Source: Gammaproteobacteria bacterium (lineage in GTDB: Bacteria; Pseudomonadota; Gammaproteobacteria; Enterobacterales; Alteromonadaceae). Taken from it: a stretch of 7,920 bases of DNA. The DNA is taken from the NCBI GenBank assembly GCA_027484495.1, contig JAIXSW010000582.1:1-7920 (forward strand). Reading direction: 5' to 3'. The notes beneath the pieces are model-generated. The model saw only the letters and a list, made by a program, of their open reading frames with translations, did no database searches and was not told the origin of the DNA. The position numbers and the translations under genes were made by a program. This document shows positions 1 through 5,114 of this stretch, piece after piece. Numbering within the stretch: position 1 is the stretch's first letter; the number at the start of each line of letters is the position of its first letter.

Positions 1-408
1 CATCAACACCTGCTGCACTGCCTGCCGTACCCGGGCCGGCACTTCAGGAGTCGAGGCATATAGCAGTACTCCTTCCTGATTAAACAGCCACTGATGTTCC
101 ACGTTCAGGTGCAGTGCAATAGTGTCGTAGTGATGCGCTAAGGCTTTGGCAAATTCGCTGAAATCAGCCTGCTCCCGGATATTGGCCATGTCGGTGAAGG
201 ATTCCAGCCAGCTGCGCAGTTGGTTTTCCAGCAACATGTTCAAATGTTCAAACTGTTGTTGGCGTAGTTGCAGTTGTTTTTGCTGCTGCAAACGGAAATC
301 CTGTTCCATTTTCACAATAGCAAAACTGGTCAGTACCACGGCCATTAACAGCAAAGCGCTTAAAGTCAGCGCGAGAATTTTCCACGGTAAACTTAAAAAT
401 GGCCGCAT
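1..408 (-). CDS. N-terminus of a membrane-anchored sensor protein (partial, runs off the left edge)
   Basis: The frame opens at an ATG (408-406) and stays open for 136 codons to the window edge, so the C-terminal output domain is not visible. Residues about 9-33 form one hydrophobic membrane helix (LTLSALLLMAVVLTSFAIV). A Gln-rich, probably coiled-coil stretch follows (about 36-60, QQQKQLQLRQQQ), then a mixed segment that includes WLFNQEGVLLYAS near residues 106-118, which resembles the ligand-facing part of CHASE4- or Cache-like periplasmic sensor domains. This arrangement is usual for the input half of diguanylate cyclases, phosphodiesterases, histidine kinases or chemoreceptors, and I cannot tell which. 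The start lies 4 bases after the TGA of the outer-membrane barrel gene with no clear Shine-Dalgarno of its own, so translation is probably coupled and the gene is the third member of that operon. The reading frame and membrane helix are directly visible; the sensor role is an inference. Confidence 0.72.
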   Translation of the reverse strand, partial: MRPFLSLPWKILALTLSALLLMAVVLTSFAIVKMEQDFRLQQQKQLQLRQQQFEHLNMLLENQLRSWLESFTDMANIREQADFSEFAKALAHHYDTIALHLNVEHQWLFNQEGVLLYASTPEVPARVRQAVQQVLM

Positions 409-412
409 AAGG

Positions 413-1612
413 TCAGAACCAATACATCAGTTGGACCGCCCACAAATCGTGGTGCCGGCTCCGGTTAATCTCAATAGCAGGCACCACATTAGGTCCAAGT
501 CGCCCGGTGCCGGTGATCCAGTGATATTCCAGTTTCAGCCGTAACTGTTTGGCCAGATCCTGCGTCACCCCAAGCCCCCAGTCGCGCTGATAGCCAAAAT
601 AACGCGGAATAAGCCCACCTGATTGCAACGAAAGCAAGGCGCCGCCGCGGTCGTCTTTATTGGCGGTATACCAGTCGTAGCTGGCATACAGGCGGGTACT
701 ATCCGACCAGTTGTAGCTGCCGAGTAAAAAGGCGCCTTGGGCAAACTGATTGCGCTCAAACACTGGCAGATAGAAACCTCTGGCGTGCACGCGTTCCTGT
801 ACCAACTCACTGGACAATTCCCACAATTCGGCACTATAACGCCAATTCGCCATCACCCTTTGTACGGTAAAATCACCATCAAAAAACATATCAACCGGCG
901 CCCGGCGATAGCTGAAATCAGAATCCAGCAACGAGATCCCCCATTGCGTCTGACTGTCGGCCGGACGGAAAAACACGGTGGCCTGATGGACAAATTTTTG
1001 TTTGGTATCTCCCTGAATTTGCGTGGCGATCACGCGCTGGCTGATTTCGCGGTTAATCGGCGTGGCACCATAACTCCAGATAAATTCGAGCTCGCCAAGC
1101 GTGGTGCTGTTGGTCGATTGCAACGCCAGACCGTCCGAGCCAACGGCGATATCGCGAAATGCATCAAAATATACCGATTGCGGTAACACGATCATCGGCC
1201 GCGTCAGCGCGACGTCGCGGGTACTGGAATACAGCCAGTGCATGTTTTTAAACCGACCGGCGTATAGATTCAGCTGCCAGTCGAGGCTATTCACTGCGGT
1301 CCAGTTCAGAAACAGATAATCGATGCGCCAGCCTGTGGCATAGCGATTACCGCCATCGAGGTACATCACCTGACCCGACAAGCGCCAGCCAGGACTGAGT
1401 TTATAACTGCCGTTCAGACCCAATTCGGTCAGATCGGTGCTGATGTCGCCGTCGTCATTAACGAAGTTGCTTTGGTCCGCCTGTATCAGTCCCTGTGCGA
1501 CAAAACCATGCCAGTGCCAGCTGTCCGCAGCAGATGCAGAGAAAACGCCACACAGTGCCAGCAGGCCGCTGCTAAGGCTTAATTGGAATGACTTTAACAC
1601 CCTGAGTTTCAT
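413..1612 (-). CDS. Outer-membrane beta-barrel (porin-like) protein
   Basis: A 399-residue protein with a Sec signal peptide: basic start MKLRVLK, a hydrophobic core, and a cleavage site near SASA/AD at residues 28-30. The mature part alternates polar and hydrophobic/aromatic residues in the manner of transmembrane beta-strands and ends in VQLMYWF, with the terminal Phe and preceding aromatics that the BAM insertion machinery recognises. It should therefore be an outer-membrane barrel. I recognise no specific porin family or substrate, and the size fits a 14-18-strand porin. The ATG lies inside the 3' end of the upstream binding-protein gene (41-base overlap), with GGGA 7 bases before it; a GTG four codons further on is a weaker alternative because the ATG gives a better n-region for the signal peptide. 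It is flanked by a periplasmic binding protein and a membrane sensor, suggesting it admits or monitors the ligand they use. That link is inferred from context only. Confidence 0.8.
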   Translation of the reverse strand: MKLRVLKSFQLSLSSGLLALCGVFSASAADSWHWHGFVAQGLIQADQSNFVNDDGDISTDLTELGLNGSYKLSPGWRLSGQVMYLDGGNRYATGWRIDYLFLNWTAVNSLDWQLNLYAGRFKNMHWLYSSTRDVALTRPMIVLPQSVYFDAFRDIAVGSDGLALQSTNSTTLGELEFIWSYGATPINREISQRVIATQIQGDTKQKFVHQATVFFRPADSQTQWGISLLDSDFSYRRAPVDMFFDGDFTVQRVMANWRYSAELWELSSELVQERVHARGFYLPVFERNQFAQGAFLLGSYNWSDSTRLYASYDWYTANKDDRGGALLSLQSGGLIPRYFGYQRDWGLGVTQDLAKQLRLKLEYHWITGTGRLGPNVVPAIEINRSRHHDLWAVQLMYWF

Positions 1613-2003
1613 CCTGTTTCCCGATATAACCTATGGCGCCCGGAGTCGCGGCAATCGCCTGCAGCATCGCCTGTTGATCCTGTAATTCGGTTGGGGGAGT
1701 TCCTGTCCCGGAATACGTCAGTTTTTGCCATACCCGTTCCAGCTGATAAGGAAACAGCTGGAGCTGGTCACGGCAGAATTGCAGATTAGCCGCAGAACGC
1801 GGCGCTAATGTAAACACACGGATGGCGACACCATCAGGCCAAACCACCTGACGCATCAGATAAATACTGCGCAATTGCGCCTGAGACAATGCGTCCACCT
1901 GCACTGAAGGATGGGTGATGACCTGAACTTGTGGCGTCAGCGGGTCGGCAGACGCCCCAGGCAGACACAACAACATGAATAAAACAAGAACTAACCTGTT
2001 CAC
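1572..2003 (-). CDS. Short PstS-like periplasmic substrate-binding protein
   Basis: A 143-residue secreted protein. Residues 1-19 form a signal peptide (LVLVLFMLLCLPG, cleavage after ASA/D). The Cys at 13 is preceded by Leu, so it is not a lipobox. The mature part has the hallmarks of the small single-domain group in the PBP-like/PstS-related superfamily (COG0226, PF12849-like): an early segment with SQAQLRSIYL, VVWPDG at about 53-58, a YSGTGTPP segment, and TPGAIGYIG at 120-128 near the C-terminus. True PstS proteins are about 320 residues and carry phosphate-binding Ser/Gly loops that I do not see here, so phosphate should not be assumed as ligand. The start is GTG, supported by AGAAGG five bases upstream; the next Met (residue 10) would destroy the signal peptide. 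It is the first gene of a unit with an outer-membrane barrel and a membrane sensor, which suggests a sensory rather than transport role, since no ABC permease or ATPase is adjacent. Confidence 0.82.
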   Translation of the reverse strand: MNRLVLVLFMLLCLPGASADPLTPQVQVITHPSVQVDALSQAQLRSIYLMRQVVWPDGVAIRVFTLAPRSAANLQFCRDQLQLFPYQLERVWQKLTYSGTGTPPTELQDQQAMLQAIAATPGAIGYIGKQDETQGVKVIPIKP

Positions 2004-2008
2004 AATGT

Positions 2009-2014
2009 CCTTCT
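2009..2014 (-). promoter_or_regulatory. Ribosome binding site deciding the GTG start of the binding-protein gene
   Basis: On the minus strand the bases AGAAGG lie five bases before the GTG at 2003-2001. This is a good Shine-Dalgarno match at normal spacing and supports the non-ATG start. Confidence 0.6.
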
Positions 2015-2070
2015 GTGCTGAACGGATCGACAGTTCAGTATGGGTCCGCTAACGAAAGGCAATACAGCCG

Positions 2071-2097
2071 AGTATAGCCGACCTGTTTAAAAAGCAA
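2071..2097 (-). promoter_or_regulatory. Candidate sigma-70 promoter for the binding-protein/barrel/sensor unit
   Basis: On the minus strand a good -10 hexamer, TATACT, lies at 2076-2071, with a weak -35, TTGCTT, at 2097-2092 and a short 15-base spacer, just downstream of a T-rich stretch. Transcription would start about 60 bases before the GTG. The -10 is convincing; the -35 is poor, so an activator or a different start is possible. The rest of 2098-2160 is AT-rich and shows no recognisable operator, and I found no Pho-box pair here. Confidence 0.35.
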
Positions 2098-2166
2098 AAA
2101 AGAATGCTAGAAAAACAATAGTTTACACAAAATTATCATTTACGGAAGTTACAGGCTACTGAAAAT

Positions 2167-2195
2167 AATTCAGGCCGGCAATGCCGGCCTGAATT
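2167..2195 (-). terminator. Rho-independent terminator of the lipoprotein gene
   Basis: A perfect inverted repeat has 13-base arms (AATTCAGGCCGGC at 2167-2179 and its complement at 2183-2195) around a 3-base loop. It begins about 16 bases after the TGA of the minus-strand lipoprotein gene. Read on the minus strand it is followed by ATTTTC, a short U-rich tail. It should end that transcript and separate it from the binding-protein unit downstream, although the tail is modest and some read-through is possible. Confidence 0.75.
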
Positions 2196-2211
2196 CAAGC
2201 AAAGATCAAGG

Positions 2212-3993
2212 TCAGACTTTAGGAGTCAGTTCAAACACCGTTAACGTACCACTGACTTCATTGGCCATCAGCAGTAATGGTTTGCCCGTTGGGCTATTGG
2301 CTGCCGGCACAAAAGCCAACGATTCCGGGCCTAAATCGCCGGCCTGTGCCACATTGCCGGTTACTACGGCCGGGACTTTGTCATCATTGATGTTATAGAT
2401 CGCATTCAAATCACGGTTATAGCTGTAATCGACAAACTGCGGCGCATACGGATTAGAAATGTCATACACATAGATGCCGCTCATCCGCTCAGTGCCGACA
2501 AACGCATAAGTGCGGCCATTGATCTGACCCAGCGCCAACGCTTCTGGTTCAGGCCCTTTATCGTCGGAACGGTTGTCACCTTCGACCGTCAGGTGGTTCG
2601 AATTAAATTTATCGCCATGCACACCGGCAGCAATGCGTTCTAAATCATTGCCACTGTCAAATACCTGCTGGCCATTTTGGTCCCAGATACTAAAAGAACG
2701 GGCACCATAGGCATATAAGGCATCATATTCACCAGCAGCGTTAAGCCCAAGCGCGGTGGTCACGTTCAGCCGGCCTAACACATCGGCATTGTATGGCTGA
2801 CGCGCGCTCAGTGCGGCAGAACGTTTGACGGCTGACACCCGTTTCTGCTCAGAAAAACCGGCCCAGTCGCGCGCATCCCCTTCGTTAGCGCTGACGTAAA
2901 AAGCGCCGCCCTGCCAGCCGTAGCTATGTAAGGTATCTGGCTGATACATGCCAAATAATCCAGGAACAGTCTGCAGGTTCACGCCATCTCTGTTGCTGAC
3001 GTCGAGGCTGTTTCTCGCCAGGCTATGGTCTTTAAAGCCCAGCGGCAGAATTTTATCAAGCTTGGCAGCAGCCAGGTCAATCACTGCTACTGCGTTGTTT
3101 TCCTGTAAGACCACCCAGGCCTTTTTCAGGTCCGGGCTAAAAGCGATATATTCCGGTTCCAGATCCTGCGCCACTGTGGTACTTGCTGGACCGGCAAATT
3201 TCACACCTTTTGTTGCCAGACTGGCTTTGTCGCCATTCAGGGCACTGAAGCTGACCGTTTTTGCCTGCGTGGCGGCAACGGCGTTTGTCAGGTTGATCAG
3301 CGACACCGATCCTTCAGGATCCGCACTGTAATCGCTGGCAGGTTCGCCTTCATTGGCGACCAATAACCATTTGCCATCGCTGCTGAACGTCAGCATATCG
3401 GGCTGGGCACCAACCCGGATCGCCTGTTTTAATAACGGAGCGCCCTGACTCAGGTCATAAATAAGCGCCACACCGGCTTCGGTGCGGTTTTTATTTTCAA
3501 CCGCGACGGCCAGTAACTGGCCCTGAATACTGATGGAATTGGCAAAACCCAGCGTCACCGTTTCATCCTGATCCGCACTGTTACGCACAACAGCAGTCGA
3601 CGGCAAAGTCAAAGGCTGACTGGTCAGGTTGCTGGCGGTCAGTGGATCTGACAACGCCTGGCTTTTTATATTGGCGCCATCCAGCACTTCAATGCGGTTA
3701 GCGGCACCGTTCACAACAAAAATCCGTTTCGAAGGTGCATGAAACGCGGTAATTTCCGCAGCGCCGGCGCCATAACTGCCGGTGACATAACGGGCCACCG
3801 GCTGCAGTTGCATGCCAATCGGTGCATTCTGGCCGTTACTGCCATTGGCGCCAGTTGGCCCTGTCGCGCCGGTTTGGCCAGTTTGGCCGGCAGCGCCAGT
3901 GGCCCCATCCGCACCATTTTTGCCGTCCAGATCACAACCACTCAGCGCCACCGACACCAGCAACGCCGCTACAGAAACTTTTAACGCCTTCAT
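2212..3993 (-). CDS. Choice-of-anchor-I type beta-propeller lipoprotein with collagen-like stalk
   Basis: A 593-residue lipoprotein. Residues 1-20 form a lipoprotein signal ending in the lipobox LSGC, with Cys20 as the lipidated residue. Asp21 at +2 is, by E. coli rules, an inner-membrane retention signal. Residues 24-56 are eleven uninterrupted Gly-X-Y triplets. The remainder (about 60-593) has the blade-like repeats and acidic motifs of the choice-of-anchor-I propeller family: ANEGEP (213-218), DLEPEYIAFS (277-286), SANEGDARDW (368-377), GPEPEALALG, LGPESLAF (about 555-562) and MANEVSGT near the end. The biochemical function of the family is not settled; members are loosely associated with extracellular phosphatase-like proteins. 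The start at 3993 is chosen over an in-frame upstream ATG (4170) because it has GGAGA five bases upstream and a clean signal peptide; the longer frame would run through the Pho boxes. Its own promoter and terminator make it a single-gene unit, probably under PhoB control. Confidence 0.88.
   Translation of the reverse strand: MKALKVSVAALLVSVALSGCDLDGKNGADGATGAAGQTGQTGATGPTGANGSNGQNAPIGMQLQPVARYVTGSYGAGAAEITAFHAPSKRIFVVNGAANRIEVLDGANIKSQALSDPLTASNLTSQPLTLPSTAVVRNSADQDETVTLGFANSISIQGQLLAVAVENKNRTEAGVALIYDLSQGAPLLKQAIRVGAQPDMLTFSSDGKWLLVANEGEPASDYSADPEGSVSLINLTNAVAATQAKTVSFSALNGDKASLATKGVKFAGPASTTVAQDLEPEYIAFSPDLKKAWVVLQENNAVAVIDLAAAKLDKILPLGFKDHSLARNSLDVSNRDGVNLQTVPGLFGMYQPDTLHSYGWQGGAFYVSANEGDARDWAGFSEQKRVSAVKRSAALSARQPYNADVLGRLNVTTALGLNAAGEYDALYAYGARSFSIWDQNGQQVFDSGNDLERIAAGVHGDKFNSNHLTVEGDNRSDDKGPEPEALALGQINGRTYAFVGTERMSGIYVYDISNPYAPQFVDYSYNRDLNAIYNINDDKVPAVVTGNVAQAGDLGPESLAFVPAANSPTGKPLLLMANEVSGTLTVFELTPKV
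3826..3924 (-). repeat. Collagen-like Gly-X-Y triplet tract inside the lipoprotein
   Basis: Eleven consecutive codon triplets with Gly in the first position (GKN, GAD, GAT, GAA, GQT, GQT, GAT, GPT, GAN, GSN, GQN) start three residues after the lipidated Cys. The tract is rich in Thr, Ala and Asn with one Pro, as in bacterial collagen-like stalks. It is too short to be sure of a stable triple helix, and probably acts as an extended spacer between the membrane and the propeller. Confidence 0.8.
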
Positions 3994-3998
3994 GTTTT

Positions 3999-4003
3999 TC
4001 TCC
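3999..4003 (-). promoter_or_regulatory. Ribosome binding site that fixes the lipoprotein start
   Basis: On the minus strand GGAGA lies five bases before the ATG at 3993-3991. It rules in the start giving MKALKVSV with a lipobox and rules against the in-frame ATG 59 codons upstream. Confidence 0.7.
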
Positions 4004-4022
4004 AGAGACTCAAAAAAACAAG

Positions 4023-4078
4023 ACGTTAGCGATTTGGAATGACAGCGGTGTGAAAATGGCATGTCAATCTGATGACAG
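4023..4078 (-). promoter_or_regulatory. Tandem Pho boxes and -10 of a PhoB-activated promoter
   Basis: Reading the minus strand, four heptamers occur in exact 11-base register: CTGTCAT (4078-4072), TTGACAT (4067-4061), TTTTCAC (4056-4050) and CTGTCAT (4045-4039), each separated by 4 bases. The E. coli Pho box is two CTGTCA(T/C)-type heptamers separated by 4 bases, so this is two adjacent boxes, with both outer units perfect and the inner ones degenerate. Ten bases after the last heptamer lies TAACGT (4028-4023), a weak -10 at the spacing seen in pho promoters, where the Pho box replaces the -35. The predicted start near 4016 gives a leader of about 22 bases ahead of the lipoprotein ATG, containing its ribosome binding site. 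The repeats are seen directly; PhoB binding is inferred from the match and geometry. Confidence 0.72.
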
Positions 4079-4199
4079 CGCGATGGGCAAGCAGCGACTT
4101 TACCGGCAAGCGAAAAAAAAACCGGGAAATACGTTATCCCCCCTTGTAAATCAGCGCCAGAAGGCAACACTAGTCAGTGGTCATTGTTAATAAAAAAAC

Positions 4200-4203
4200 G
4201 GAG
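4200..4203 (+). promoter_or_regulatory. Ribosome binding site favouring the TTG start of the HDOD gene
   Basis: GGAG lies six bases before TTG at 4210-4212. The alternative in-frame GTG at 4177 has only AAGG twelve bases upstream. The rest of 4079-4209 holds an uninterrupted run of nine A (4113-4121) and a run of six C (4138-4143), but no convincing plus-strand promoter hexamers. Confidence 0.55.
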
Positions 4204-4209
4204 TGGAAC

Positions 4210-5055
4210 TTGAACGCTGCCGAATGTGCTCTTCAGGTCGGTGACATCTTTGCATTACCTGATACCTGTCTGAAAATTAAAGAAATCATCGATAACGAGA
4301 TCAGTGATATCGATGAAATTGCCGAGTTAGTGTCTTACGATCCGGTGCTGTCTTCCAAGTTACTGCGTCTGGCGAACAGCGCACTGTATAATTTTCCAAA
4401 ACAAGTCGAGTCGGTACAAAAAGCAGTGCAGGTGCTGGGTGAAACGCAGGTATATAACCTGGTCGTTGCCAGTGGTGCTGCCGAGGCATTTGCGACCTTA
4501 AAGCCTAATGTGATCGCACTGGACAAGTTCTGGGAGCACAGTATCAATACGGCTCTAATTGCCAAACATCTGGCGTTTCATCTGGGCGTGAAAAAAGATG
4601 AACCCATTTATCTGTCCGGCCTGCTACACAATCTCGGCGAGCTGGTTGTTGTACAGGTGAAACCGGAGATCGCCCAAATCTGCAGCCAGTATAAAAAAGG
4701 TGTCAAACCCTGGACCAAACAACAGGCATTATTGGGCTTCAGCTACGTAGACTGTACCGTTGAACTGCTGAAACACTGGCAGTTACCGGAACGGATCATT
4801 CAGCCGCTAAAACAACTGAATCAGCCCGAGTACTCCGCAGCGAATAAAGTCAGCCTGATTTTACATCTGGCCAGCTGTTTGGCTCTCAGTGAAGCCAATG
4901 CCGATGTGTTTCAGCTGCATGATCTGGTCGATAAGCAAATCATGGAAGTGTTGGGACTCAGCAAAGACGATTTACATGACGCCAGCAGTTTTGCTTTCTT
5001 AGAAGGCATGTCCATCCTGAGTCTGCTCAATCCGGCTCTATTCAGTATTTTTTAA
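4210..5055 (+). CDS. HDOD-domain signalling protein
   Basis: A 281-residue cytoplasmic protein that is almost entirely one HDOD domain (COG1639 type). Visible family features are VGDIFALPDTCLKIKEIID at the start, SYDPVLSSKLLRLANSALY (42-60), a WEHS motif with His110, and SGLLHNLGEL with His140. In catalytic HD phosphohydrolases the last motif reads HD; here it is His-Asn, so the metal site is broken, as is common in HDOD proteins, which act in signal transduction rather than hydrolysis. No GGDEF, EAL or receiver domain is attached. The chosen TTG start has GGAG at ideal spacing; a GTG 11 codons upstream (4177) is possible and would add VIVNKKTEWNL. The gene stands alone, diverging from the lipoprotein gene and converging on the peptidase gene, so neighbours do not reveal its partner. 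Its role (motility, c-di-GMP or stress signalling are typical) is open. Confidence 0.85.
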   Translation: MNAAECALQVGDIFALPDTCLKIKEIIDNEISDIDEIAELVSYDPVLSSKLLRLANSALYNFPKQVESVQKAVQVLGETQVYNLVVASGAAEAFATLKPNVIALDKFWEHSINTALIAKHLAFHLGVKKDEPIYLSGLLHNLGELVVVQVKPEIAQICSQYKKGVKPWTKQQALLGFSYVDCTVELLKHWQLPERIIQPLKQLNQPEYSAANKVSLILHLASCLALSEANADVFQLHDLVDKQIMEVLGLSKDDLHDASSFAFLEGMSILSLLNPALFSIF

Positions 5056-5064
5056 TCAAACAAC

Positions 5065-5095
5065 GCGGGCAGCTGTGATGCTGCCCGCTGTTTTA
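5065..5095 (+). terminator. Terminator between convergent HDOD and peptidase genes
   Basis: A perfect 9-base stem (GCGGGCAGC at 5065-5073, complement at 5080-5088) with a 6-base loop is followed by TGTTTTA. It begins 9 bases after the HDOD stop codon. On the minus strand the same hairpin is followed by GTTGTTTGATT, so it may also end the peptidase transcript, which stops at 5115; no other hairpin serves that gene. Confidence 0.75.
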
Positions 5096-5114
5096 CGCTG
5101 ATGGCAAGTCGACG

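Noticed and set aside
146..544. Plus-strand open frame of 132 codons, Cys/Ser-rich
   Set aside because: It is antisense to the sensor and barrel genes, its composition is unlike a real protein, and it arises from the opposite strand of Gln/Leu-rich codons.
737..1186. Plus-strand open frame of 149 codons
   Set aside because: It lies entirely antisense within the barrel gene, with no recognisable domain and no ribosome binding site.
2098..2160. Possible Pho box upstream of the PstS-like gene (CTGTAAC on the minus strand)
   Set aside because: The heptamers at the 11-base positions do not match; PstS-like annotation alone does not justify calling phosphate control.
3994..4170. Upstream extension of the lipoprotein reading frame to an ATG at 4170
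   Set aside because: It would bury the lipobox signal 59 residues inside the protein and run through the Pho boxes; the ATG at 3993 has the proper ribosome binding site.
4144..4172. TTGTAA followed by AACACT as a plus-strand promoter for the HDOD gene
   Set aside because: Both hexamers match only about half of the consensus, so it cannot be told from chance.
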